NCBI GenBank assembly: GCA_002377695.1
Contig: DFQH01000008.1
Location: 203,460 to 267,459, forward strand
Direction: 5' to 3'
DNA length: 64,000 bases
Origin: Citromicrobium sp. UBA3494
GTDB lineage: Bacteria; Pseudomonadota; Alphaproteobacteria; Sphingomonadales; Sphingomonadaceae
Position numbers and translations under genes: made by a program. The notes beneath the pieces were generated by a model that saw nothing but the letters and a program-made list of their open reading frames with translations, searched no databases and was not told the DNA's origin. Shown here in pieces: positions 51,732 to 62,645 of the stretch; position 1 is the first letter of the stretch, and the number at the start of each line of letters is the position of its first letter.

Positions 51732-53767
51732 TATTCCAGCTCCAGGATGACCTCGTCGACCGCCAGGCTGTCGCCCTCCGCAGCGTTTATCGAGGAAATC
51801 GTGCCTTCCTTCTCGGCGCGCAGGATGTTCTCCATCTTCATTGCCTCGACCGTGGCAAGCGGCTGGCCGGGCTGGACTTCCTCGCCCTCTTCCACGTGCA
51901 GCTTCACCAGCAGGCCCGGCATCGGGCAGATGAGCATCTTGGAGAGATCGGGCGGTTCCTTTTCGATCATGTGATCGAGCAGCGGGGCGATGCGCGCGGG
52001 CACCGCCAGCCCCTTGTGCGTCTTGCCGCGCGTCGTCAGCGACCAGGTGCTGCTGCCGTCGCGGCGCAGCTGGATCGCGAGGTTCTCGCCATTGCCGCTC
52101 GCCGCGGCGAGGACAGTGCCGGGCTGCCAGTCGGTCGTCCCGGCGATCCATTCGCCATCCACGGTGGCTCCGCCGTCTCCGAGCTCTACCTCGAACTTGC
52201 GCCCGTCCATCTTCACCACCCACTCGGATGGCACCTTGGGCGCGCCGTCGAGCCGCCCCGAAATCTGCCCTTCGTGCGCCATCAACGAGCATTGAGCACC
52301 CGCCATCAGCGCCGCTACCAACCGCAGCCGGTCCTCGTCGGCCGCTGCGCCCTGGAAGCCATCGGGATATTCCTCCGCAATGAACCCGGTCGTCAGCTCG
52401 CCCGAGCGGAAGCGCGGGTGCTGCATGATCGCGGACAGGAAATCGATGTTGTGTCCGGGCCCTTCGACCCGGAAGGCATCGAGCGCTTCGACCTGCAGAT
52501 CCGCCGCGCCGTCGCGCGTGGGCGCCCAGGTGATCAGCTTGGCGATCATGGGATCGTAGAAGATCGACACCTCGCCACCTTCGAACACGCCATCATCGAC
52601 GCGCACGCCGCCGCCGCCGGTCTCGTAACCGCGGCGTCCGGCGGGGCCGCTCTCACCCGTCCAGCCCGGAACCGGCGGTTCGTAGCGGACCAGCCGTCCG
52701 ATGCTGGGCAGAAAGTTGCGGTACGGGTCCTCGGCGTAGACGCGCGTCTCGATCGACCAGCCGTCGATGCCGATATCTTCCTGCTTCATGGGCAGTTCTT
52801 CGCCTGCCGCGACGCGGATCATCCACTCGACCAGGTCGATACCCGTGATGGCCTCGGTGACGGGGTGTTCCACCTGCAGGCGGGGGTTCATTTCGAGGAA
52901 GTAGAAGCTCTCCCCCGTCTTGTCCGCACCGCTCACGATCAGCTCGACCGTCCCGGCCGAATGGTAGCCCACCGCTTTCGACAGCGCGACAGCCTGCTCG
53001 CCCATCGCCTTGCGCATTTCGGGCGTGACGAAGGGCGACGGCGCTTCCTCGACCACCTTCTGGTGGCGGCGCTGGATCGAGCACTCACGCTCGTTCAGAT
53101 AGAGCGTGTTGCCCTGCCGGTCGGCCAGGATCTGGATCTCGATATGGCGCGGGTCTTCGATGAATTTCTCGATGAAGACGCGGTCGTCGCCGAAGGAGTT
53201 CAAGCCTTCGCGCTTGGTCGCTTCGAAGCCTTCCTCGACATCTTGGTCGTTCCAGGCGAGGCGCATCCCTTTGCCCCCGCCCCCGGCGGAAGCTTTCATC
53301 ATCACCGGATAGCCGATATCCTGCGCAACCTTGAGCGCCTCCTCGGTCGTATCGATTGCGTCCTTAGAGCCCGGGACCACGTTGACCCCGGCTTCCTTGG
53401 CCAGCTTCTTCGATTCGATCTTGTCACCCATCGCGGCAATCGCGCTCGCCGGCGGGCCGATGAAGACGATGCCTTCCTTGTCGAGCGCTTCGACGAAGCT
53501 CGCGCGTTCGGAAAGGAAACCGTAGCCCGGATGGACCGCTTCGGCTCCGGTCTGCTTGCACGCTTCGATGATCTTGTCCGCCAGCAGGTAGCTTTCCGCG
53601 GCAGGCGGCGGGCCGATATGCACGGCCTCGTCCGCCATTTTCACGAAGGGCGCGCGTGCATCGGCATCGGAATAGACCGCCACGGTGGCGATCCCCATCC
53701 GCTTGGCCGTCTGGATAACGCGGCAGGCAATCTCGCCGCGATTGGCAATCAGGATTTTCTTGAACAT
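51731..53767 (-). CDS. pccA: Propionyl-CoA carboxylase, biotin-containing alpha subunit
   Basis: This 678-residue subunit has a biotin carboxylase domain (KKILIANRGEIACRVI, then SAGGGGKGMRLAW and the EMNPRLQVEHPVTE motif), a BT linker domain and a C-terminal biotinyl domain with Lys in EAMKMEN near residue 643. With PccB it carboxylates propionyl-CoA to (S)-methylmalonyl-CoA. pccB, the epimerase and the mutase lie 8-11 kb away on the same strand. A methylcrotonyl-CoA carboxylase is the alternative, but this context favours propionyl-CoA. ATG 53767 overlaps the previous stop. Confidence 0.9.
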   Translation of the reverse strand: MFKKILIANRGEIACRVIQTAKRMGIATVAVYSDADARAPFVKMADEAVHIGPPPAAESYLLADKIIEACKQTGAEAVHPGYGFLSERASFVEALDKEGIVFIGPPASAIAAMGDKIESKKLAKEAGVNVVPGSKDAIDTTEEALKVAQDIGYPVMMKASAGGGGKGMRLAWNDQDVEEGFEATKREGLNSFGDDRVFIEKFIEDPRHIEIQILADRQGNTLYLNERECSIQRRHQKVVEEAPSPFVTPEMRKAMGEQAVALSKAVGYHSAGTVELIVSGADKTGESFYFLEMNPRLQVEHPVTEAITGIDLVEWMIRVAAGEELPMKQEDIGIDGWSIETRVYAEDPYRNFLPSIGRLVRYEPPVPGWTGESGPAGRRGYETGGGGVRVDDGVFEGGEVSIFYDPMIAKLITWAPTRDGAADLQVEALDAFRVEGPGHNIDFLSAIMQHPRFRSGELTTGFIAEEYPDGFQGAAADEDRLRLVAALMAGAQCSLMAHEGQISGRLDGAPKVPSEWVVKMDGRKFEVELGDGGATVDGEWIAGTTDWQPGTVLAAASGNGENLAIQLRRDGSSTWSLTTRGKTHKGLAVPARIAPLLDHMIEKEPPDLSKMLICPMPGLLVKLHVEEGEEVQPGQPLATVEAMKMENILRAEKEGTISSINAAEGDSLAVDEVILELE

Positions 53768-54165
53768 CAATTGGGCCAGTCGATCAGTTCACGGAGTTGT
53801 GCGGTGCGCGCGCGCGTCAGTTGAGCCTTGCAGCCGCTGATCAGCATAGGCTCCATCGAGCCGCCGCGCGCCAGATAGCCTTCGCTGCGGCAATGCGTGT
53901 CGCGATAGACGAGCCATGCGCGCTGCGCCGTCAGCAGGGTCTGGAAGTAGCCGGGCCGCCCATCCTGGATATCGGTATTGGCATCGAGCTGCTTCATCTC
54001 CGCCGAAACCTTTTTCCAGACCGCGTTGAGCTTGCGGTCGGCAGCCTCGTAGTCGCGGCCCGCACAGATGTTCATCGCCATCTGCGTCATCGGTTCCTTG
54101 CAATCGACCTTCGGCTGCGCGGCTTGCGCGCTCGCCTGAAGAAGCATTGCAGTCAGGATCATCAT
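53767..54165 (-). CDS. Exported LprI/DUF1311-family protein
   Basis: This 132-residue protein has a short signal peptide (ILTAMLLQASAQAAQ) and a DUF1311 core with KVDCKEPMTQMAMNICAGRDYEAADRKLN and AQRAWLVYRDTHCRSEG. Conserved cysteines suggest disulfide bonds in the periplasm. Proteins of this type, such as LprI of mycobacteria, can inhibit lysozyme, but the role here is not shown. It overlaps pccA by one base and the DUF3445 gene by 4 bases. Confidence 0.82.
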   Translation of the reverse strand: MMILTAMLLQASAQAAQPKVDCKEPMTQMAMNICAGRDYEAADRKLNAVWKKVSAEMKQLDANTDIQDGRPGYFQTLLTAQRAWLVYRDTHCRSEGYLARGGSMEPMLISGCKAQLTRARTAQLRELIDWPN

Positions 54166-54962
54166 CGTCCGGCCTCCTGTTGTCTGGCCCTCGCATAGCC
54201 GATTAACGCCGGAGCGTAAGCCCCTGCGCCCCTACGTTCCCCTTCCCCGTCCAGCAGGGATTGCATGGCATCGGCCAAACGACGAACATTGCCAGGCGAC
54301 AGTCCAGCCAGCGGGGCGACGTATATTCCGATGGCAAACAGGATCGCGCCGGTCCGGGGCAGGCGGCGCAGCGTCTGCCGCTCGGAGCGGACGAACAGCG
54401 TCTCTCCCGCGTTCTGCGGCGTGACATGGGCGAAGGCCAGCCGGGGCGGCTGCGCATCCCAGCGCATGTCCGGCGTGGCCGCGATGAACCAGTTTGCCCG
54501 GCCATAGATGGGGCCTGGTTTCAGCTTCTCCATGAAGCGATCCACGCTGCTGGCCAGTTGTTCCTCGTAGCCCTGGATCGGCGCATGGAGCGCGCGCAGC
54601 GGCAGGCCCATCTTTTCCCCAGGGCTCCAGTCGGACGGCCAGGCGACCGCCACGCCGACGAGGCGGTATTGCTCCTCGCCCTCGGCGCGGGTCAGCAGGC
54701 ACATGTCTTCGTGATGCGCGCAGGCCGCTTCGGCGAGCCCGCCCGACAGGCCCAGCCCTGTGGCCAGTTCGCGCCCCGCCGCCTCGCCCTCGGGCGTCAG
54801 CTGGATACCTTCGGGATAATCCGCAAAGCCTTCCGCGCGGGCGGCAAGATCGGGATCGGGCTGGAGCCACTCGGTACCGCCCAGCTTGACCAGCCCCATC
54901 TTGAGCTGCCCGCCGCCACGTGCACGGGGCAGCAGTTCGTCGACGGAGAAACCAAGAGACAA
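54162..54962 (-). CDS. DUF3445 (HODM-type) domain protein
   Basis: This 266-residue soluble protein belongs to DUF3445. One member of the family is a haem-dependent oxidative N-demethylase, so a haem enzyme is possible but not established here. Segments such as AVAWPSDWSPGEKMGLPLRALHAPIQGYEE and RANWFIAATPDMRW are characteristic. The start is TTG 54962, because no ATG lies at a suitable place. The stop overlaps the LprI-like start. Confidence 0.75.
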   Translation of the reverse strand: MSLGFSVDELLPRARGGGQLKMGLVKLGGTEWLQPDPDLAARAEGFADYPEGIQLTPEGEAAGRELATGLGLSGGLAEAACAHHEDMCLLTRAEGEEQYRLVGVAVAWPSDWSPGEKMGLPLRALHAPIQGYEEQLASSVDRFMEKLKPGPIYGRANWFIAATPDMRWDAQPPRLAFAHVTPQNAGETLFVRSERQTLRRLPRTGAILFAIGIYVAPLAGLSPGNVRRLADAMQSLLDGEGERRGAGAYAPALIGYARARQQEAGR

Positions 54963-55036
54963 TGGCTAAACGCCAGCCGCGCTGTGCCTGCCCCCGGTGA
55001 CGGCGCGGGAGCCCGTGCGACGAGGGAGGCGTCGCC

Positions 55037-56047
55037 TCACTCTGCCGGCTCGCTCACCTTGCAGGCGCGCGCAGGCTCTTCCTGCATCAGCGGCGTCAGC
55101 CCCAGCTTGGCGAACAGCGCGCCGTCGCTGTCGTCACCCGCATTGGGCGCGGTCAGCAGCTTGTCGCCGGTGAAGATCGAGTTCGCGCCCGCGAGGAAGC
55201 ACAGCGCCTGCGTTGCCTCGCTCATGCTCTCACGGCCCGCGCTCAGCCGCACCATGCTCATCGGCATGGTGATCCGCGCGACCGCCACCGTGCGGACGAA
55301 TTCGATATCGTCGATCTTGGCGAGCGGCGTATCTGCCAGCATGTCGCCCAGCACCGTGCCCTTGACCGGCACCAGCGCGTTGACCGGGACGCTTTCGGGG
55401 TGCTGCTCCAGCGTGGCGAGCGTGTGAACGAAGCCGACGCGATCCTCGCGCGTCTCGCCCATGCCCACGATCCCGCCGGAACACACGTTGATCCCCGCAT
55501 CGCGCACGTTCTGCAGCGTATCGAGCCGGTCCTGATAATTGCGGGTCGAGATCACGCGCTCGTAATATTCCGGCCCGGTGTCGACGTTGTGGTTGTAGTA
55601 ATCGAGCCCCGCCTCTTTCAGCATGTCCGCCTGTTGCGGCGTCAGCATGCCCAGCGTCATGCAGGTCTCCAGCCCCATTTCGCGCACGCCCTTCACGATC
55701 TCGATGATCGCGGGCATGTCGCGGTCCTTGGGGTTGCGCCACGCGGCGCCCATGCAGAAGCGCTGCGAGCCTGCATCCTTCGCCTGCGCCGCGGTTTGCA
55801 GCACGGCGCGCACATCCATCAGCTTGGTCGCCTCGACGCCGCTATCGGCCTTCACCGACTGCGAGCAATAGCCGCAATCCTCCGGGCACCCACCGGTCTT
55901 GATGCTGAGCAGCGTGCACAGCTGGACCTGTTCGGGCGGATGATTCTGACGATGAACGCTCGCGGCCTGAAACAGCAGCTCGGTGAAAGGGAGGTCGAAC
56001 AGCTGCGCGATTTCCTCGCGGGTCCAGTCGGTGCGGATTTGGGTCAT
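55037..56047 (-). CDS. bioB: Biotin synthase
   Basis: This 336-residue radical SAM enzyme inserts sulfur into dethiobiotin. The [4Fe-4S] ligands are Cys54, Cys58 and Cys61 in CPEDCGYC, and the [2Fe-2S] region includes [14 protein letters not shown] and CSGGIVG. It supplies biotin to PccA in this region and to acetyl-CoA carboxylase. No other bio genes are near. ATG 56047 has a good AGGAAA site and overlaps the transporter gene by 4 bases. Confidence 0.95.
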   Translation of the reverse strand: MTQIRTDWTREEIAQLFDLPFTELLFQAASVHRQNHPPEQVQLCTLLSIKTGGCPEDCGYCSQSVKADSGVEATKLMDVRAVLQTAAQAKDAGSQRFCMGAAWRNPKDRDMPAIIEIVKGVREMGLETCMTLGMLTPQQADMLKEAGLDYYNHNVDTGPEYYERVISTRNYQDRLDTLQNVRDAGINVCSGGIVGMGETREDRVGFVHTLATLEQHPESVPVNALVPVKGTVLGDMLADTPLAKIDDIEFVRTVAVARITMPMSMVRLSAGRESMSEATQALCFLAGANSIFTGDKLLTAPNAGDDSDGALFAKLGLTPLMQEEPARACKVSEPAE

Positions 56048-56508
56048 ACGGGTTTCCTGGCAAGATAAAGGCCCACGGCCATCACCGCGATGCCCAGAAT
56101 GCGCTTGGGGGTCAACGAGGTCTGAATCACGCCGAGCAGGCCGAAATGGTCGATGGTGGCGGCCGCGATGAGCTGGCCGGTGAGGACGAAGAAGATCGCG
56201 TTGCCGAGCCCGATTCTCGGAGCCGAGAAAGCAATCGCAGTCGCGTAAAACAGCATGAAGACCGAGGCACCATAGAGCCACGGCTTGTCGAGCGTGAAGG
56301 ACGACGCGCTGGGAAAGCCGACGAAGGCGAGCACCGTCGTGGAAATCACCAGACCGATACCGAAGGTCACAGCGGTCGCAGCGATCGGGCTACCGAGCTG
56401 CTGGTTCAACCCTGCGTTGAGCGATGCGAACACGGGGATGCCCAGCCCCGCCGCGAACATCATTGCGGCAATCGGCAGAAAGCTCGCGCCGCTTTGCGGG
56501 GCGCTCAT
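56044..56508 (-). CDS. DMT/DUF606 (YdcZ-like) membrane protein
   Basis: This 154-residue protein has five hydrophobic segments and matches the YdcZ/DUF606 family in the drug/metabolite transporter group. [24 protein letters not shown] and [39 protein letters not shown] are typical. Its cargo is unknown. It overlaps bioB by 4 bases, so a role in biotin or precursor transport is conceivable but unproven. ATG 56508 is used. Confidence 0.82.
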   Translation of the reverse strand: MSAPQSGASFLPIAAMMFAAGLGIPVFASLNAGLNQQLGSPIAATAVTFGIGLVISTTVLAFVGFPSASSFTLDKPWLYGASVFMLFYATAIAFSAPRIGLGNAIFFVLTGQLIAAATIDHFGLLGVIQTSLTPKRILGIAVMAVGLYLARKPV

Positions 56509-56545
56509 GCGGGGAGCTCGCTGAGCTTGGCTGTGCGGAGGCGGG

Positions 56546-56764
56546 TCAATTTTTCTTCCAACTGTGGAGGCGCAATAGCAGCGCGACATAGATTAGGACA
56601 AAACCGATCACGGCGAGCCAGAACGTCAGCGGCGATGCCATGTCGCAATCTGCTTCTGGCCCCATACCGCAAGGCAGCAGGACGAAGAGGAGCGCGATTC
56701 CAGCGAGAGCCCAATAAACGAACGAGCCGACTAGTGCGATGAGTAGGCGGCTAGGCAAGCTCAC
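56546..56764 (-). CDS. Small membrane protein with two helices (A)
   Basis: This 72-residue protein has two hydrophobic segments separated by a short loop with MGPEADCD and ends in RLHSWKKN. It begins at GTG 56764 after a good GGAG site. The base composition is lower in GC than its neighbours. It is next to palindromic repeats. A gene of similar plan at 58435 has MGP...DC at the same place. Function unknown. Confidence 0.55.
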   Translation of the reverse strand: MSLPSRLLIALVGSFVYWALAGIALLFVLLPCGMGPEADCDMASPLTFWLAVIGFVLIYVALLLRLHSWKKN

Positions 56765-56783
56765 TCCCCCTCCCCCCTTACTT

Positions 56784-56893
56784 CGTCACCCCCGCGGAGG
56801 CGGGGGTCCCGCTTCCTTCCGCGCGATGCCAAAGAAGAAGCGGGCCCCCGGATCCCCGGATCATGGTCCGGGGCAGGCAAGTCCGGGGTGACG
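56784..56893. repeat. Palindromic repeat type R2, copy 1
   Basis: It begins CGTCACCCCCGCGGAGGCGG and ends CCGGGGTGACG. Internal sequence CCCGCTTCCTTC is shared with the copy at 58709-58794. The ends are inverted copies, so the element can fold into a long hairpin. Confidence 0.85.
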
Positions 56894-56924
56894 GGGTGAG
56901 AGTTTTTCACTCCGCAGCCTCCAT

Positions 56925-57030
56925 CGTCATTGCGAGGCGACGCAGTCGCCGCGGCGAGTCGAAGACGTGCTTGCACAATCCAGAGTCAGCACGGGGCACC
57001 CTGGATTGCTTCGCTGCGCTCGCAATGACG
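56925..57030. repeat. Palindromic repeat type R3, copy 1
   Basis: It begins CGTCATTGCGAG and ends CTCGCAATGACG, an exact inverted repeat of 12 bases. An inner pair, CAATCCAGAG and CCTGGATTG, is partly complementary. A second copy is at 58826-58910. Confidence 0.9.
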
Positions 57031-57058
57031 AATTGATAGACCATGACTCCGCCGCCTC

Positions 57059-58351
57059 TCAGCCCACCTCGGCCAGGGCCTGCTCAAGGTCCGCCTTGAT
57101 ATCTTCGATATTCTCGATGCCGACCGACACACGGACCACATCCGGCCCCGCGCCCGCTGCGATCAGCTCGGTTTCGCCGAGCTGGCTGTGCGTGGTCGAG
57201 GCGGGGTGGATGATGAGCGAGCGGGTGTCGCCGATATTGGCGAGATGGCTGAACAGCTTCACGTTGGAAACCAGCGCCTTCCCCGCCTCGTATCCGCCCT
57301 TCAGCCCGAAGGTGAACACCGCGCCGCCGCGCCCGCCGAGGTATGTGTTCGCCAGCTTGTAGTAATCGCTGTCGGGCAGCCCAGCGTAAGATACCCATTC
57401 CACCTTCTCGTGCGCCTTGAGCCACTCGGCCAGCGCCTTGGCGTTCTGGCAGTGCCGCTCCATCCGCAGGTGCAGGGTTTCCATGCCGGTCATCGCCAGA
57501 AACGCGTTCATCGGCGCGAGCGCCGGGCCGAGATCGCGCAGGCCCAGCACGCGGCAGGCGATGATGAAGGCGACCGGGCCGACCGGTTCCAGCGCATCGA
57601 CCAGCACCGCGCCGTGGTACGATCCATTGGGCCTGGTGAGCGAGGCGAACTTGTCCCCTTGCGCCTTCCAGTCGAACCTGCCGCTATCGACGATCACGCC
57701 GCCGATGGCATTGCCGTGGCCGTTGAGGAACTTGGTCGTCGAATGGGTGACGATATCCGCGCCGAAATCGAACGGCTTGCACAGCGCAGGGCTGGCCATG
57801 GTGTTGTCCACGATCAGCGGCACGCCGCCCGCGTGGGCCACGTCGGCAATCGCGGAAATATCGCTGACCACGCCGCCCGGATTGGCGAGGCTTTCGATGA
57901 AGACGCAGCGCGTCTTGTCATCCATCGCGGCGCGCACGTTCTCGGGATCGTCGGCATCGACGAAGCGCGTTTCCCAGCCGAACTTGAGGAACGCCTCGCC
58001 CATCTGGTTGAGCGATCCGCCATACAGCTTGCGTGCCGCCACGATGTTGCAGCCCGGCTCCATCAAAGTGTGGAACGCGATCAGCTGCGCCGCATGGCCC
58101 GACGCGACGGCCAGCGCCCCCACGCCGCCTTCCATCGCCGCGATCTTCTTCTCGAGCGCGTCGTTGGTCGGGTTCATGATGCGCGAATAGATGTTCCCGA
58201 ATTCCGACAGCGAGAACAGGTTGGCCGCGTGCTCCGGACTGTCGAACACGTAGCTCGCCGTCTGGTAAATCGGCGTGATGCGCGCGTTCGTGGTCGGATC
58301 AGGCTCGCACCCGGCGTGGACGGCGAGCGTTTCGGGGTGGAGATCGGTCAT
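57059..58351 (-). CDS. metY: O-acetylhomoserine sulfhydrylase
   Basis: This 430-residue pyridoxal-phosphate enzyme converts O-acetylhomoserine and sulfide to homocysteine, in direct sulfhydrylation for methionine. Its length and the insertions (for example GNIYSRIMNPTNDALEKKIAAMEGG) fit MetY rather than the shorter MetB/MetZ. The cofactor lysine is in THSTTKFLNGHG. It begins at ATG 58351 without a clear ribosome-binding site. Its upstream region carries a C-rich run on the message. Confidence 0.92.
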   Translation of the reverse strand: MTDLHPETLAVHAGCEPDPTTNARITPIYQTASYVFDSPEHAANLFSLSEFGNIYSRIMNPTNDALEKKIAAMEGGVGALAVASGHAAQLIAFHTLMEPGCNIVAARKLYGGSLNQMGEAFLKFGWETRFVDADDPENVRAAMDDKTRCVFIESLANPGGVVSDISAIADVAHAGGVPLIVDNTMASPALCKPFDFGADIVTHSTTKFLNGHGNAIGGVIVDSGRFDWKAQGDKFASLTRPNGSYHGAVLVDALEPVGPVAFIIACRVLGLRDLGPALAPMNAFLAMTGMETLHLRMERHCQNAKALAEWLKAHEKVEWVSYAGLPDSDYYKLANTYLGGRGGAVFTFGLKGGYEAGKALVSNVKLFSHLANIGDTRSLIIHPASTTHSQLGETELIAAGAGPDVVRVSVGIENIEDIKADLEQALAEVG

Positions 58352-58369
58352 TGGAGGGTCCGTTCGGTC

Positions 58370-58385
58370 GGGGTTGGGGTTGGGG
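58370..58385 (+). other. G-rich run with quadruplex potential upstream of metY
   Basis: Three blocks of GGGG are separated by TT on the plus strand (58370-58373, 58376-58379, 58382-58385). They lie on the template strand, 18-34 bases upstream of the metY start. A fourth G tract would be needed for an intramolecular quadruplex; two shorter G pairs are near. Confidence 0.35.
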
Positions 58386-58434
58386 TAGCCGCGCTATTGT
58401 AAGGCCTTACGAAATCAATCGCTGCGGGATCGAG

Positions 58435-58689
58435 TTACTTAGCAAACAACCTTCTCAGCAACTGCCAGAGCAAAATTCCGACGACAACACTGGCGATCTG
58501 GGAGATTGGAAAGTTCCAAAGCTCCTCAGCGCGGCTCCACTCGCAATCGGTATTGCTGGAGAATGCCGGACAAGGTCCCATCGCTGAAACAAACAATCCC
58601 AGCAGCATCCAGACCGGGACGAGCAACCAGTAAATTGTCAGAGTGACTTTGCACCAAAGCGGCAAAGAGGGTGAATGCGTCTCGTTCAC
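58435..58689 (-). CDS. Small membrane protein with two helices (B)
   Basis: This 84-residue protein has two hydrophobic segments and a loop with MGP...NTDCEW, and ends QLLRRLFAK. The base composition is lower in GC than in flanking genes. It sits immediately beside an R2-R3 repeat pair, as does the protein at 56546, which it resembles. The two may be related. Function unknown. Confidence 0.5.
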   Translation of the reverse strand: MNETHSPSLPLWCKVTLTIYWLLVPVWMLLGLFVSAMGPCPAFSSNTDCEWSRAEELWNFPISQIASVVVGILLWQLLRRLFAK

Positions 58690-58708
58690 TCAATCGCCTC
58701 CCTCACTT

Positions 58709-58794
58709 CGTCACCCTCGCGAAGGCGGGGGTCCCGCTTCCTTCTGCGTACTACCGAAGAAGAAGCTGGACCCCGGATCAAGTCCGGGGTGACG
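58709..58794. repeat. Palindromic repeat type R2, copy 2
   Basis: It begins CGTCACCCTCGCGAAGGCGG and ends TCCGGGGTGACG. It shares the GGGGGTCCCGCTTCCTTC block with copy 1 but is 24 bases shorter in the middle. Confidence 0.85.
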
Positions 58795-58825
58795 AGACAG
58801 AGGATATTCACTTCACCTTCCCTGT

Positions 58826-58910
58826 CGTCATTGCGAGGAGCCGCAGGCGACGCGGCAATCCAGAGCTAGGCCGGGCCACCCTGGATTGCGTCGCTGCGCT
58901 CGCAATGACG
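58826..58910. repeat. Palindromic repeat type R3, copy 2
   Basis: It begins CGTCATTGCGAG and ends CTCGCAATGACG, as in copy 1. It follows R2 at about the same distance and in the same orientation as in copy 1. Confidence 0.9.
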
Positions 58911-58923
58911 TATGGCGAGGTCA

Positions 58924-61080
<2,157 letters not shown>

Positions 61081-61110
61081 ATCTTTTCCGTTCGCCCGGA
61101 TCACAAGCCC

Positions 61111-61201
61111 CGCTCACCCTGAGCTTGTCGAAGGGTCGTCGTTGAGTGTCGGACCTGCGCTAGAAGAAAGGGCGGTCCTTCGACAAGCTCAGGACGAGCG
61201 G
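61111..61201. repeat. Palindromic repeat type R4
   Basis: CCCTGAGCTTGTCGAAGGG (61117-61135) and TCCTTCGACAAGCTCAGGA (61176-61194) are inverted copies. The ends read CGCTCACC and GGACGAGCG. This sequence type is common in sphingomonads. It lies upstream of the mutase. Confidence 0.9.
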
Positions 61202-61258
61202 GACTGTTCGCCCCGCGATCGATGCGCCCGTCTTAGCGACCGGCCCCCGCCTTGCCAA

Positions 61259-61870
61259 TCAGGCCTTGGCGCTCTCGCGCGCCGACACGCGGCGGTGCCA
61301 TGCGGAAAGGTTCTCCAGCCCGTCGCTGGTTTCCAGCCCGATGAACTTTGCGAAATCGACCGTCGTGAGCAACAGGATATCGGCGGCGGTGAAGCTGGCG
61401 CCCGCGAGGTATTCGGTCTGGGCAAGCGAGCTATCGAAGAACTCGAGCGCTTCTGCCACGCGCGGACGGTTCGCTTCGCCCCACTCGGTATTGCGGCCGG
61501 GCAGCGCGGCGGTGAAGGCATGCGTGTGGACCCACACGGCGGCGACCGGCGGCATCAGGATCATCTCGACCCGGCGGCACCACATTTCGATCTGCGCGAT
61601 TTCGAGCGGGGTGCTTCCGAACAGCGGCGGTTCGGGATGCAGCGCCTCCAGATAGCGCATGATCGCCACGCTTTCGGCGATCACGGTGCCGTCGTCCAAT
61701 TCGAGGATCGGCGTCTGTCCGCGCGGATTCTTGGCGAGGTAGTCGGGCGCCTTCTGCTCGCGCTGCGGGATCGAGACTTCCCTGGAGGGCAGCTCGATGC
61801 CCTTCTCTGCCGCGAAGATACGCACGCGGCGCGGATTGGGTGCGGGATTGGGGCTATCGTAGAACAGCAT
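61259..61870 (-). CDS. Glutathione S-transferase family protein
   Basis: This 203-residue protein has an N-terminal thioredoxin-like domain (LFYDSPNPAPNPRRVRIFAAEKGIEL) and a C-terminal helical domain with SLAQTEYLAGASFTAADILL. The segment GQTPILELDDGTVIAESVAIMRYLE contains the glutathione-binding site. It may conjugate glutathione to electrophiles. ATG 61870 is chosen because the upstream in-frame extension enters a repeat. No substrate can be assigned. Confidence 0.88.
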   Translation of the reverse strand: MLFYDSPNPAPNPRRVRIFAAEKGIELPSREVSIPQREQKAPDYLAKNPRGQTPILELDDGTVIAESVAIMRYLEALHPEPPLFGSTPLEIAQIEMWCRRVEMILMPPVAAVWVHTHAFTAALPGRNTEWGEANRPRVAEALEFFDSSLAQTEYLAGASFTAADILLLTTVDFAKFIGLETSDGLENLSAWHRRVSARESAKA

Positions 61871-61880
61871 CGAAGTTCCT

Positions 61881-62018
61881 CTCTCATCCCTCTCCCCGTG
61901 CGAGGAGAGGATAGCAAAGCCTGGTCGCGAGGCAGCCTGGCGACGCCTGGAGAGGGGCGCACAAGGTCCGCAGTGGCGAACTCCCCTCTCCCAACCCTCT
62001 CCCCACATGGGGAGAGGG
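61881..62018. repeat. Palindromic repeat type R6 (two hairpins)
   Basis: A first hairpin, CCTCTCC...GGAGAGG, is at 61889-61910. A second, CCCTCTCCCC-ACAT-GGGGAGAGGG, is at 61995-62018. This CTCTCCCC-type repeat differs from the CGTCA-ended elements. Confidence 0.8.
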
Positions 62019-62026
62019 CTATCGGG

Positions 62027-62482
62027 TCAGTTCGACCAGTGCGCACCGTCTTTCGGCGTCTCCATGATCTCGGTCAGCTGGCCCATCATGTCCTTCGGGT
62101 GGAGGAAGAAGATCGGCGTGCCGTGCGCACCGATGCGCGTGGGGCCGAGGATGCGCTTACCCTTCCCCTCGAACCACTCGCGCGCCTGCTCGATGTCCTC
62201 GACTTCGTAGCAGACATGGTGCTGGCCCCCGACGGGGTTCTTGGCGAGGAAGCCGTTGATGGGGGAGCTTTCGTCGTAGGGCTCGATCAGCTCGATCTGC
62301 GTGCCCTTGCCGACTTCGCCCGCGGCGTCGGGCGTATCGACGAAGCAGACCTTCACGCCCTGTTCGGGCAGGTCGAAAGGCTCGGTGATCTGGGTGGCGC
62401 CCATCGTGTCGCGGTAATAGGCGATGGAGTCCGCGATCGAAGGCGTCGCGACGCCGATATGGTTGAGACGGCCTAGTTTCAT
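62027..62482 (-). CDS. mce: Methylmalonyl-CoA epimerase
   Basis: This 151-residue enzyme interconverts (S)- and (R)-methylmalonyl-CoA, so linking PccAB to the mutase. It has the vicinal-oxygen-chelate fold: RLNHIGVATPSIADSIAYY supplies the first His ligand, HHVCYEVEDIEQA another, and FFLHPKDMMGQLTEI the last Glu. It starts with ATG 62482. A near-copy of its first 21 bases lies 140 bases upstream. Confidence 0.94.
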   Translation of the reverse strand: MKLGRLNHIGVATPSIADSIAYYRDTMGATQITEPFDLPEQGVKVCFVDTPDAAGEVGKGTQIELIEPYDESSPINGFLAKNPVGGQHHVCYEVEDIEQAREWFEGKGKRILGPTRIGAHGTPIFFLHPKDMMGQLTEIMETPKDGAHWSN

Positions 62483-62501
62483 GCGTCTGCTCCTGTAAAT
62501 T

Positions 62502-62592
62502 CGTCATGCTGAACTTGTTTCAGCATCCAGTCTTCCTCCTGCAACGCCCGCGCGTTCCCTACACTGGACCCTGAAACAAGTTCAGGGTGACG
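62502..62592. repeat. Palindromic repeat type R5
   Basis: Two 27-base arms, 62502-62528 (CGTCATGCTGAACTTGTTTC...) and 62566-62592 (...AAGTTCAGGGTGACG), are inverted with a few mismatches. The ends are CGTCA and TGACG. Confidence 0.9.
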
Positions 62593-62624
62593 GAATAGGG
62601 CGACTGCGCTGCCTCGCAACCACC

Positions 62625-62645
62625 GTTGAGACGGTCGAGTTTCAT
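62625..62645 (-). pseudogene. Partial copy of the mce start
   Basis: On the minus strand this 21-base stretch matches the first 21 bases of mce at 18 of 21 positions, including the ATG. After seven codons the reading frame enters unrelated sequence and then the R5 repeat, and it ends at a stop. It appears to be a remnant and not a working gene. Confidence 0.5.

Noticed and set aside
58352..58434. SAM-II or other methionine riboswitch before metY
   Set aside because: The 83-base leader shows none of the conserved SAM-II elements and is too short for SAM-I.
61081..61258. Cobalamin riboswitch before the mutase
   Set aside because: The region is occupied by the R4 palindromic repeat, and no cobalamin-box sequence was seen.
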